Source: Methylobacterium sp. J-068
GTDB lineage: Bacteria > Pseudomonadota > Alphaproteobacteria > Rhizobiales > Beijerinckiaceae
Reading direction: 5' to 3'
NCBI RefSeq assembly: GCF_022829445.1
Contig: NZ_JAKSXY010000099.1
Location: 1-64,000, forward strand
Length of the DNA stretch: 64,000 bases
Positions 17,020 through 24,470 of the stretch are shown one piece after another. Within the stretch, counting starts at the first letter, position 1. Every line of letters starts with the position of its first letter. The translations under genes were made by a program, and so were the position numbers. The notes below the pieces were generated by a model. It searched no databases, was not told where the DNA came from, and saw nothing but the letters and a program-made list of their open reading frames with translations.

Positions 17020-18303
17020 ATGACGAACCATTCCCTGCGCGACGCGAAAGGCCGCCCCCTGGTGGCGGTGACCGGCCTCGGCATCGTCACCTCCCTGGGG
17101 CAGGGGCAGGCCGACAACTGGGCCGCCCTCACGGCCGGGCGCTCGGGCATCCACGCCATCCGGCGCTTCTCCACGGACGGGCTGCGCACCCGCATCGCCG
17201 GCACGGTGGACTTCCTCGACACCGATCCGCTGGTGGCGCCCGCCCTGTCGCAGCGCTTCGCGGAGGAAGCCGCCGACGAGGCGATCGCGCAGTCCGGCAT
17301 CGGCCGCCCCGGCGACTTTCCCGGCGCACTCTTCATCGCCGTGCCCCCGGTGGAGATCGAGTGGCCCCAGCGCCAGGCGCTGGCCGAGGCGTCCGGCCAG
17401 AACGGTCCGATCACCTACACCGACCTGCAGCGCGCCGCCGCGAGCCGCCGCTTCGATCCCTGGCACGACCTCTTCATCTTCGGCACGGTGGCCGACCGCA
17501 TCGCCGAGCGCTTCGGCACCCGGGGCTCGCCGATCTCGCTCTCCACCGCCTGCTCGTCGGGCGCCACCGCGATCCAGCTCGGCGTCGAGGCGATCCGGCG
17601 CGGGGAGGTCAAGGCGGCCCTGTGCATCGGCACCGACGGCTCGGTGAACCCCGAATCCCTGATCCGCTTCTCGCTGCTCTCCGCGCTCTCGACCCAGAAC
17701 GACCCGCCGGAGGGCGCCTCGAAGCCGTTCTCCAAGAACCGCGACGGGTTCGTCATGGGCGAGGGCGCCGGGGCCCTGGTGCTGGAGGACGCGGAGGCCG
17801 CGCGCGCGCGCGGCGCCCGGATCCTCGGCTACGTGCTCGGCTGCGGCGAGAAGGGCGATGGCTTCCACCGCACCCGCTCCAGCCCCGACGGGGCGCCCGG
17901 CATCGCGGCGATCCGCGCGGCGCTGGACGATGCCGGCACGACGCCCGACGCCATCGACACCGTGAACGCGCACGGCACCTCGACGCCCGAGAACGACAAG
18001 ATGGAGGCGATGAGCTGCGCGGCCGTGTTCGGCGCGCGCATCCGCGACCTGCCGGTCTCCTCCAACAAGTCGATGATCGGGCACACGCTCACCGCCGCCG
18101 GCGCGGTCGAGGCGGTGATCTCCCTCCTGACCATCGCGCAGGGGCGCATCCCGCCGACGATCAACTACGCGGTGCCGGACCCCGGCATCCCCCTCGACAT
18201 CGTGGCGGAGGCCCGCGACGTGCCCGTGCGCCGCGTGCTCTCGAACTCCTTCGGCTTCGGCGGCCAGAACACCTGCCTCGTGCTCGCGGACGAGCCCGCA
18301 TGA
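17020..18303 (+). CDS. fabF1XL: Beta-ketoacyl-ACP synthase II, catalytic member
   Basis: This is a 427-residue KAS with the full triad: Cys178 in ISLSTACSSGATAIQLG, His318 in VNAHGTSTPENDKM and His355 in NKSMIGHTLTAAGAVEAV. The middle SKNRDGFVMGEGAGALVLE (residues 239-257) and C-terminal NSFGFGGQNTCLVL are normal. It is the condensing enzyme of the acpXL cluster, elongating acyl-AcpXL to the very long chain for lipid A. It follows the Cys-less KAS-like gene, and its stop codon overlaps the ATG of the SDR gene by 4 bp. Confidence 0.92.
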   Translation: MTNHSLRDAKGRPLVAVTGLGIVTSLGQGQADNWAALTAGRSGIHAIRRFSTDGLRTRIAGTVDFLDTDPLVAPALSQRFAEEAADEAIAQSGIGRPGDFPGALFIAVPPVEIEWPQRQALAEASGQNGPITYTDLQRAAASRRFDPWHDLFIFGTVADRIAERFGTRGSPISLSTACSSGATAIQLGVEAIRRGEVKAALCIGTDGSVNPESLIRFSLLSALSTQNDPPEGASKPFSKNRDGFVMGEGAGALVLEDAEAARARGARILGYVLGCGEKGDGFHRTRSSPDGAPGIAAIRAALDDAGTTPDAIDTVNAHGTSTPENDKMEAMSCAAVFGARIRDLPVSSNKSMIGHTLTAAGAVEAVISLLTIAQGRIPPTINYAVPDPGIPLDIVAEARDVPVRRVLSNSFGFGGQNTCLVLADEPA

Positions 18304-19064
18304 GCGCGGACACCACCCGGCGCGTCCTCGTCACCGGGGGCGCCTCCGGCCTCGGCGCGGCCATCGTGCGGGCGCTCGCCGCGGCCGGCCACGACGTCAC
18401 CTTCACCTATCGCTCGTCGGCCGAGGCGGCCGAGCGCCTCGTGGCGGACCTCTCGGCGGCCCATCCGGGCCGCGCGATCGCCGCCGAGGCCCTCGATCTC
18501 GCCGACCGGCCGAGCCTGGAGGCCTTCTGCGACCGGATCGAGGCGGAGGGGTTCTACGGCTACGTCCACAATGCCGGGCAATCCTCCGACGCCCTGGCGG
18601 CGATGCTGGACCAGGACCGCGCCGAGGCCGCCATGCAGGTGAACTTCTGGTCGCTCACCCGCCTGGCCAAGTCCCTGGTCCGGGGCATGATCCGGGCCCG
18701 CTCGGGCCGCATCGTCGCCATCGGCTCCGTGGCCGCGCTCCGGGCCAATCCCGGCAACGCGGCCTATGCCGCCAGCAAGGGCGCGCTGATCGCCTATTGC
18801 CGGACGCTGGCGATCGAGTCGGCCAAGCGCGGCGTCACCGTCAACGTGATCGCGCCGGGCTTCATCGACACCGGGATGATGGCGCCCTACGCCGCCCACC
18901 GCGCCACCATGGAGAGGCAGATCCCCGCCGGACGCTTCGCGCGGCCCGAGGACGTCGCGGCCCTCGCAGCCTTCCTGATGGGAGAGGGTGCGGCCTACAT
19001 CACCGGGGCGGTGCTGCCGGTCGACGGCGGCCTGACCGCGATGATGGGCGTCCACCGCTCCTGA
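18300..19064 (+). CDS. SDR-family 3-oxoacyl-ACP reductase (FabG-like)
   Basis: This 254-residue classical short-chain dehydrogenase has the NAD(P) motif RVLVTGGASGLGAAIVRALA (residues 8-27), the NAG turn in YGYVHNAGQSSD and the catalytic Ser-Tyr-Lys (IGSVAALRANPGNAAYAASKGAL, residues about 140-162), and ends AYITGAVLPVDGGLTAMMG. It overlaps the upstream KAS by 4 bp (ATGA), so translation is coupled. This links it functionally as the ketoreductase for the AcpXL chain. The rhizobial cluster is usually described with an alcohol dehydrogenase gene in this region, which here follows a little later. Confidence 0.88.
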   Translation: MSADTTRRVLVTGGASGLGAAIVRALAAAGHDVTFTYRSSAEAAERLVADLSAAHPGRAIAAEALDLADRPSLEAFCDRIEAEGFYGYVHNAGQSSDALAAMLDQDRAEAAMQVNFWSLTRLAKSLVRGMIRARSGRIVAIGSVAALRANPGNAAYAASKGALIAYCRTLAIESAKRGVTVNVIAPGFIDTGMMAPYAAHRATMERQIPAGRFARPEDVAALAAFLMGEGAAYITGAVLPVDGGLTAMMGVHRS

Positions 19065-19076
19065 GACCGAGGCACC

Positions 19077-19385
19077 ATGTCCCCGCGCCTCATGCCCCCG
19101 CGCCTCATGTCCCCGTTCCCCGCCGCGCTGGCTCTCGTGCTCCTCGCGCCCGCGCCGGCCCTGGCCGCCGAGGCCTTCCGCGTCGACGGCCTGCCGCGCG
19201 GCGAGAGCCTGAGCATCCGCGAGACGCCGGACGCCGCCGCGCCGGCCCTGGGGCAGGCCCCGGCCGGGGCCCGCCTGCGCGGCTTCGGCTGCACCGCCGA
19301 CACCCCGAGCGGACTGACCTGGTGCCGGGTGAAGGCCGGTCCGATCCTCGGCTGGGCGCGCCGGCGCTACCTCTCGCCGGAGTGA
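19077..19385 (+). CDS. Exported SH3-like domain protein
   Basis: The 102-residue precursor has a signal peptide (PFPAALALVLLAPAPALAA) and one bacterial SH3 domain: FRVDGLPRGESLSIRETPDAAAPALGQAPAGARLRGFGCTADTPSGLTWCRVKAGPILGWARRRYLSPE, with two cysteines that may pair. The start region carries three 15-bp tandem copies beginning ATG (19077, 19092, 19107), so three in-frame starts exist; 19107 gives the best signal peptide. It sits between the SDR and the alcohol dehydrogenase of the acpXL cluster, an unexpected place for a cell-wall-binding fold. Confidence 0.75.
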   Translation: MSPRLMPPRLMSPFPAALALVLLAPAPALAAEAFRVDGLPRGESLSIRETPDAAAPALGQAPAGARLRGFGCTADTPSGLTWCRVKAGPILGWARRRYLSPE

Positions 19386-19709
19386 GACGAAGCGCGTAGG
19401 TTGATGCCGAGAGCCTCGAAGGCTAGCCAGGGCCCGCGACCGTATCGCTCTCGGTCCTTGAGCGGGCAGGGCGATGACATATGAAGGGTCGTCCTGACGG
19501 ATACCTTTCCCGAGAAGCACCGCCATCCTGGGTCCACGCAGCGGAACCCAGGATCAAGAAACGCAGGCGGCGCAAAGAATGATACCGCCGGCGGCTCCGG
19601 ATTCCGAGCTCGCCTTCGTCGACCTGGAATGACGGCGCGTCATGACCTGCGATCGGCCTGATTTCAGGTGATCATGGTCAAGGCGTGCCAGCGAATAGAG
19701 ACGAGCCCC
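19386..19709. other. 324-bp gap containing an extragenic palindrome
   Basis: No gene-like frame is present. An ATCCTGGGT...ACCCAGGAT palindrome occurs at 19525-19554, and the flank up to about 19640 looks like dispersed-repeat remnants. The region probably carries the promoter of the alcohol dehydrogenase and lpxXL genes. Confidence 0.6.
19525..19554. repeat. Palindromic repeat, family ATCCTGGG, copy 1
   Basis: Arms 19525-19533 and 19546-19554 are perfect 9-bp reverse complements. Its reverse complement matches 62597-62627 closely across the whole 30 bp, so both are copies of one dispersed extragenic palindrome. Confidence 0.75.
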
Positions 19710-20732
19710 ATGCAAGCCCTCCAGCTCCACGGTGACCGCGACCTGCGTCTCGAGGACGTCGCGGAACCGGCGGTTCCCGGCCCCGGCGAGGTCCAGATCC
19801 GCGTGCGCGCGGTCGGCCTCAACTTCATCGACGTCTGGGGCTTTCGCGGCATGGCCTTCGCCAAGCGCAAGCTGCCGCTCACGGTGGGCGCCGAGGCCTC
19901 GGGCGAGATCGTCCGCGTCGGCGAGGGCGTCGCGGATCTGGCCCCCGGCGACCGGGTGGCGATGTACGGCGCGCAGACCTGCGGGCGCTGCAAGGCCTGC
20001 CGCGAGGGGCGCGACAACCTCTGCGAGGACGTCTCCGGCGTGATGGGCTTCCACATCGACGGCTTCGCCCGCGAGCGCGTGACCATGCCGGCCCGCCTCG
20101 TGGTGAAGATGCCCGACGGCGTCAGCTTCACCGACGCGGCCTGCGCGCCCGTGGCGTTCGGCACCGTGCAGCACATGTTGTTCGACAATGCCCGCCTGGA
20201 ACCCGGCGAGAGCATCCTGGTGCATGCCGGCGGCTCCGGCATCGGCACGGCGGCGATCAAGATGGCCAAGGCCATCGGCTGCACCGTCTTCACCACGGTG
20301 GGCGACGATGCCAAGGGCGAGCGGGCGCGGGCGCTGGGCGCCGACCACGTCATCAACTACCGCGAGGAACGCTTCGAGGGCGAGGTCCGCCGGCTGACGA
20401 AGCGCAAGGGCGTCGACGTGGTGTTCGAGCATGTGGGGCCCGACACCTGGAACGGGTCGCTGCTCTGCCTCAAGCGCGGCGGACGCCTCGTCACCTGCGG
20501 CTCCACCTCCGGCGTCTCGACCACCATGAACCTGATGCAGCTGTTCCAGCAGCAATACCGGATCACCGGGTCCTTCGGCTGCTCGATGGCGAATATCCGC
20601 GATGCCCTCGCCAAGATGGCCGCGGGGATCACGCCCGTGGTGGACACGGTCCTGCCGCTGGCGGATTTCGCCACGGGTCTGGAACGTCTGGAATCCCGCA
20701 AGGTCTTCGGCAAAATCCTCGTGACGCTCTGA
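19710..20732 (+). CDS. adh2XL: Zinc-type alcohol dehydrogenase/quinone reductase-like protein of the acpXL cluster
   Basis: ATG at 19710 gives 340 residues of the medium-chain dehydrogenase family. Visible are LNFIDVWGFRGMAFAKRKLPLTVGAEASGEIVRVGEGV near residues 36-73, the structural-zinc loop with Cys residues (CGRCKACREGRDNLCED, residues about 91-107), and the Rossmann turn HAGGSGIGTAAIKMAKAIGC near residue 175. The gene precedes lpxXL, as adh2XL does in rhizobial acpXL clusters, so it is inferred to reduce or oxidise an intermediate of the very-long-chain acyl group. The exact substrate is not known. Confidence 0.85.
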   Translation: MQALQLHGDRDLRLEDVAEPAVPGPGEVQIRVRAVGLNFIDVWGFRGMAFAKRKLPLTVGAEASGEIVRVGEGVADLAPGDRVAMYGAQTCGRCKACREGRDNLCEDVSGVMGFHIDGFARERVTMPARLVVKMPDGVSFTDAACAPVAFGTVQHMLFDNARLEPGESILVHAGGSGIGTAAIKMAKAIGCTVFTTVGDDAKGERARALGADHVINYREERFEGEVRRLTKRKGVDVVFEHVGPDTWNGSLLCLKRGGRLVTCGSTSGVSTTMNLMQLFQQQYRITGSFGCSMANIRDALAKMAAGITPVVDTVLPLADFATGLERLESRKVFGKILVTL

Positions 20733-20773
20733 GTTGCGGCGCGCACGGGTGCCATCCCGCCGCAAAATGCATT

Positions 20774-21856
20774 ATGCCAGACGTCAGGGTCGTCGCCGGA
20801 ACGCCCCGCGTCACGGAAATCGATTTGCTTCGCCTTGCCCTCGTTCTGAAGCGTAACCTGCCGCGGCTCGCCGGGCTGGTGATGATTCCCCTGATCCGGA
20901 CCCTGTTCTGGCTGGCGCGCATCCTCGGAACCGAGCGCGCGAGCCGGGTCGGCGGCCGCCTCGTCCGCACCATCGGCCCCTTCCTGCCGGCCCACCGCAC
21001 CGCGATGGCCAACCTGCGGGCGGCCTTCCCCGAGCGCGATGCCGCCGCGATCCGCGCGCTCGCAGCCGAGGCCTGGGACAATCTCGGCCGGACCGGCGCG
21101 GAATACGCGCACCTCCACACCCTGTTCGACCTCGACCCGGCCGACCTGTCGGCGGACCGGCGCATCACGGTCTCGGGCGAGAACCACTTCGCGGACCTGC
21201 GCGACGACGGGAAGCCCGGGCTGATCTTCTCCGCCCACCTCGCGAACTGGGAACTGCCCGCGATCTGCGCGGCGCAGTTCGGCCTCGACGCCACCGCGAT
21301 CTTCCGGCCGCCGAACGACGCCGCCTCCGCCCGCCTGGTGCAGGAGGTGAGGCGCCAGACCATGGGCGGCCTCGCGGCGGCGGGGCAGGGCGCCGTCTTC
21401 GCCATGCAGGGCGTGGTGGAGCGCGGGGGCCATCTCGGCCAGCTCATCGACCAGCACTTCACCCGTGGCGTCGTGGTGGAGTTCTTCGGCCGGCCCGTCC
21501 TCGTCAACCCGCTGCTCGGCAAGCTCGCCCGCCATTACGATTGCCCCGTGCACGGGGTCCGGGTGATCCGCCGCGCGGGCACGCGCTTCCATCTCGAACT
21601 CACCCCGCCCCTCGACCTGCCGCGCGATGCCGAGGGTGCCGTCGACGTCCAGGGCGCGATGCAGGCCATGACCCGGGTGATCGAGGACTGGATCCGCGAG
21701 AATCCCGGCCAGTGGCTCTGGATGCACCGGCGCTGGCGGCCCGCCATGCTGCCCAAACCCAGAGCCGAGACGAAGCCCGCGCCCACCGCCGCCGAGCCGC
21801 CGGCGCGCGCGGCCGAGCGAGAGACCACGATTCCCGCGGACCGGGCGGTCTCCTGA
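20774..21856 (+). CDS. lpxXL: Lipid A very-long-chain acyltransferase
   Basis: The 360-residue HtrB/LpxL-type acyltransferase transfers the AcpXL-bound long acyl chain to lipid A at the inner face of the cytoplasmic membrane. It has an N-terminal membrane anchor (LAGLVMIPLIRTLFWLARIL), the catalytic His-X4-Glu motif SAHLANWEL near residue 155, and the conserved DQHFTRGVVVEFFGRPVLVNPLLGKLA near residue 230. The ending QWLWMHRRWRPAML is family-typical. About 40 extra Ala/Pro-rich residues follow. It closes the acpXL cluster. Confidence 0.9.
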   Translation: MPDVRVVAGTPRVTEIDLLRLALVLKRNLPRLAGLVMIPLIRTLFWLARILGTERASRVGGRLVRTIGPFLPAHRTAMANLRAAFPERDAAAIRALAAEAWDNLGRTGAEYAHLHTLFDLDPADLSADRRITVSGENHFADLRDDGKPGLIFSAHLANWELPAICAAQFGLDATAIFRPPNDAASARLVQEVRRQTMGGLAAAGQGAVFAMQGVVERGGHLGQLIDQHFTRGVVVEFFGRPVLVNPLLGKLARHYDCPVHGVRVIRRAGTRFHLELTPPLDLPRDAEGAVDVQGAMQAMTRVIEDWIRENPGQWLWMHRRWRPAMLPKPRAETKPAPTAAEPPARAAERETTIPADRAVS

Positions 21857-21860
21857 GATC

Positions 21861-22628
21861 ATGAGCCCCGCAGCGACGTCCCATCCGCGCCGAGCCGTCG
21901 TCCTGTGCCTCGCCCTCCTGGCCGCCGCCCAGGGCGCGCGCGTGACGGGGGCCGCCGCCACCGAGCGTGCCCCGGTGGTGATCGAACTCTACACCAGCCA
22001 GGGCTGCGCCTCGTGCCAGACCGCCTCGCGCGTCCTCGGCGAATTCGCGCGCGAGCCGGGCATCATCGCCCTGACCTTCCCGATCACCTACTGGGACTAC
22101 CTCGGCTGGAAGGACGCCTACGGCATGCCGGCCTTCACGACCCGCCAGCGCGCCTATGCCTCCTCGCGCGGCGAGCGGCAGGTGTTCACGCCCCAGGCCA
22201 TCGTCAACGGCGAGCCCTCAATGATCCGCTCGGACCGGAACTCCCTGGAGCGCGCCTTGCGCCGCGCCCGGGCGAGCGGCCCGACCCAGGTCATGATCCG
22301 GAGCTGGGAGGAGGGCGACCGCATCTGCATCGATGTCGGCGCGAGCGCGAAGCCGGATGCCCAGGCCGAGCTCTGGCTCCTGCCCGTGATGCGCCGCCGC
22401 CACATCACCATCGGCGGAGGCGAGAACAAGGGTCAGGTCTTCGACTACATCAACGTGGTGCGCGGGATGCACCGGATCGGCCCCTGGACGGGGCGACCGG
22501 CCCATTTCGAGGTGCCGCGCCACGCGGCCAAGGTGGCGGAGGCGGATTCCTACGTCGTGCTGCTTCAGGGGGGCGACGAGGGCCACCCCAAGCGCATCCT
22601 CGGCGCGGCCAAGGCACCGGGTTTCTAA
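21861..22628 (+). CDS. DUF1223 exported thioredoxin-like protein
   Basis: The 255-residue precursor has a signal peptide and then VVIELYTSQGCASCQTASRVLGEFA near residues 35-59, with a CASC redox motif. The FPITYWDYLGWKDAYG segment identifies DUF1223, a secreted thioredoxin-fold family of unknown partner. The gene begins 4 bp after the lpxXL stop, so it may be co-transcribed, but it has no obvious role in lipid A synthesis. Confidence 0.88.
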   Translation: MSPAATSHPRRAVVLCLALLAAAQGARVTGAAATERAPVVIELYTSQGCASCQTASRVLGEFAREPGIIALTFPITYWDYLGWKDAYGMPAFTTRQRAYASSRGERQVFTPQAIVNGEPSMIRSDRNSLERALRRARASGPTQVMIRSWEEGDRICIDVGASAKPDAQAELWLLPVMRRRHITIGGGENKGQVFDYINVVRGMHRIGPWTGRPAHFEVPRHAAKVAEADSYVVLLQGGDEGHPKRILGAAKAPGF

Positions 22629-22706
22629 AAACGACAGCGGGTTTCCGAAAAAGGCCCTCGGCCGCCGCGCCCAGTCAGCCGATCGCGACATGGCCCCCAG
22701 AACGCG

Positions 22707-22727
22707 AAAACGCCCCGGAGGGCGTTT
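22707..22727. terminator. Bidirectional intrinsic terminator
   Basis: The stem is CGCCC/GGGCG with loop CGGA, preceded by AAAA and followed by TTT. It therefore can stop both the DUF1223 transcript (plus) and the tRNA-Gly transcript (minus), which converge here. Confidence 0.75.
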
Positions 22728-22753
22728 CATCGCAGCGACTGGGTTGGAAAAAT

Positions 22754-22828
22754 TGGAGCGGGCGAAGGGATTCGAACCCTCGACCCCAACCTTGGCAAGG
22801 TTGTGCTCTACCCCTGAGCTACACCCGC
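22754..22828 (-). tRNA. tRNA-Gly (anticodon GCC), copy 1
   Basis: The reverse strand folds as a normal tRNA: acceptor GCGGGTG/CGCCCGC, D arm TAGCTCAGGGGTAGAGC, anticodon stem and loop with GCC in ACCTTGCCAAGGT, T arm GGGTTCGAATCCC, and encoded CCA (22754-22756). The length is 75 nt with CCA. A second identical copy lies 109 bp upstream on the same strand. Confidence 0.96.
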
Positions 22829-22937
22829 TCACGACCGTCATGCGAGGCTTAGACGCCTACCGTGACGGCCCATCGTCTCAACGAAGCCTTGAACCGCTGT
22901 TCGGCGGAACTCGCTCCGGTCGTCCCGTTCTGTCAAT

Positions 22938-23012
22938 TGGAGCGGGCGAAGGGATTCGAACCCTCGACCCCAACCTTGGCAAGGTTGTGCTCTACCCCTG
23001 AGCTACACCCGC
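22938..23012 (-). tRNA. tRNA-Gly (anticodon GCC), copy 2
   Basis: Sequence and fold are the same as copy 1, including encoded CCA at 22938-22940. The two genes are probably transcribed together from the right side of this copy. Confidence 0.96.
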
Positions 23013-23137
23013 TCACAACCGCGCCGCTGGTGGAAAAGAACCCGCCGGCGGCCCCGGACGGCGTCTCTAAACACCATTCCGCCGGGCGTTGCAAGCGCTG
23101 AATCGCCAAGGCTGTTTGCCGGCGTCACGGCGGCCGG

Positions 23138-23614
23138 TCAGGCCTGCCACTGCGCCGCCGGAGGCAGGCCGCCGGCGATCTCGCGCAGGCGCAGGCGCGT
23201 GGCGGCGGTGGTCTCCGGCGGCAGCGCATTGAGGGGAAAGAAGGCGCAGGCCGCGATCTCGCGGTCCGGCGCCTTCGGGGCGCGCACCGAGAAGGCGGGC
23301 GCGACGTAGAGCGCGACGTGGTCGCGCCCGGCCGCGGCGCGGTTGTGGTAGAACCCGTGCAGCCGCATCGGACGAGCGGGATCGACCACGATCTCGGCCT
23401 CCTCGCGGAATTCGCGGACCATCGCCGCGCAGGCGCTCTCGCCCGCCTCGACGCCGCCGCCGGGCAGGTGCCAGCCCGCCACGTAGGTGTGGCGCACGAG
23501 GCAGACCCGCCGGTCGGCGTCGATGGCGACGCCGCGCACGCCCAGCGTCATGCCGCGCGCGGCCAGCGCCCCCAGGTGGAACAGCCGCCGCGCCCAGGGG
23601 TGGTCGAGGAGCAT
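23138..23614 (-). CDS. Nudix hydrolase
   Basis: The 158-residue protein has a complete Nudix box, GGGVEAGESACAAMVREFREEAEI (residues about 52-75), with the catalytic Glu residues of REFREEAEI, preceded by RGVAIDADRRVCLVRHTYVAGWHLPGG. Nudix enzymes cleave nucleoside diphosphates linked to another group. The substrate is unknown. It starts 6 bp downstream of the FAH-family gene stop, so the two are one operon. Confidence 0.9.
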   Translation of the reverse strand: MLLDHPWARRLFHLGALAARGMTLGVRGVAIDADRRVCLVRHTYVAGWHLPGGGVEAGESACAAMVREFREEAEIVVDPARPMRLHGFYHNRAAAGRDHVALYVAPAFSVRAPKAPDREIAACAFFPLNALPPETTAATRLRLREIAGGLPPAAQWQA

Positions 23615-23620
23615 GCCGCC

Positions 23621-24319
23621 TCAGACCACGTGCAGCCGGATGGCGCCGAGGCCGTCGATGGCCCCCGTCATGGTCTCGCCGCGCCGGACCGCGCCCACGC
23701 CCGAGGGCGTGCCGGTGTAGATGAGGTCGCCCGGATGCAGCTCGAAATAGGTCGAGAGCAGCGCGATCTGCTCGGGCAGCGACCAGATCATCTCGGAGAG
23801 GTCGCCGCGCTGGCGCTCGCCCGCGTCCACCGCCAGGGTGATGGCCCCCCGCGTCGGGTGGCCGATGACGGAGGCCGGGTGCAGCGGCCCGATCGGCGCC
23901 GAGGCATCGGCGGATTTGGCGAGGTCCCAGGGGCGTGCGAGGCGCTTGGCCTCGTCCTGGACATCGCGCCGGGTCATGTCGAGGCCGACGGCGTAGCCGT
24001 AGACGTGGTGGAGGGCGTCCGCCTCCGCGATGTCGCGGCCGCCGGTCCCGAGGGCCGCCACCATCTCCACCTCGAAATGGTAGTTCTCGGTGCGCGGCGG
24101 ATAGGGGTGGTCGACGGGCGCGTCGCCGGGCACGATCTGCAGCGCGTCGGCGGGCTTCATGAAGAAGAACGGCGGCTCGCGGTCGGGGTCCTTGCCCATC
24201 TCGCGGGCATGGGCGGCGTAGTTGCGGCCGACGCAGTAGACCCGCCGGACCGGAAACAGGTCGTCGCTGCCGACGATCGGCAGGGCGATGCGCGGCGGGT
24301 TCGGGATCACGGACAACAT
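23621..24319 (-). CDS. Fumarylacetoacetate hydrolase family protein (fumarylpyruvate hydrolase-like)
   Basis: ATG at 24319 gives 232 residues. The FAH fold shows RVYCVGRNYAAHAREMG near residues 26-42, FFFMKPADALQIVPGDAP, the acidic metal ligands in YHFEVEMVAALGTGG (two Glu residues, about 80-86) and a downstream Asp in GYAVGLDMTRRD, then PGDLIYTGTPSGVGAV. Members hydrolyse or decarboxylate 2-oxo acids such as fumarylpyruvate or oxaloacetate. The wider open frame to 24925 overlaps the divergent FAD-oxidase gene and was not used. Confidence 0.9.
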   Translation of the reverse strand: MLSVIPNPPRIALPIVGSDDLFPVRRVYCVGRNYAAHAREMGKDPDREPPFFFMKPADALQIVPGDAPVDHPYPPRTENYHFEVEMVAALGTGGRDIAEADALHHVYGYAVGLDMTRRDVQDEAKRLARPWDLAKSADASAPIGPLHPASVIGHPTRGAITLAVDAGERQRGDLSEMIWSLPEQIALLSTYFELHPGDLIYTGTPSGVGAVRRGETMTGAIDGLGAIRLHVV

Positions 24320-24470
24320 GGAGTTCCAACCTCGACGGAGGAGCGGATGCGGCACGGCGCCCCGCGGGCATGCGCGAATCTCGGCATGCCCTGCACAGGA
24401 CGTCCCGCCATCCCTATCATAGGAGGCGGACCCGGCCGCGCCATCCCGCCGCCGCCGCGAGACGCGCTTC

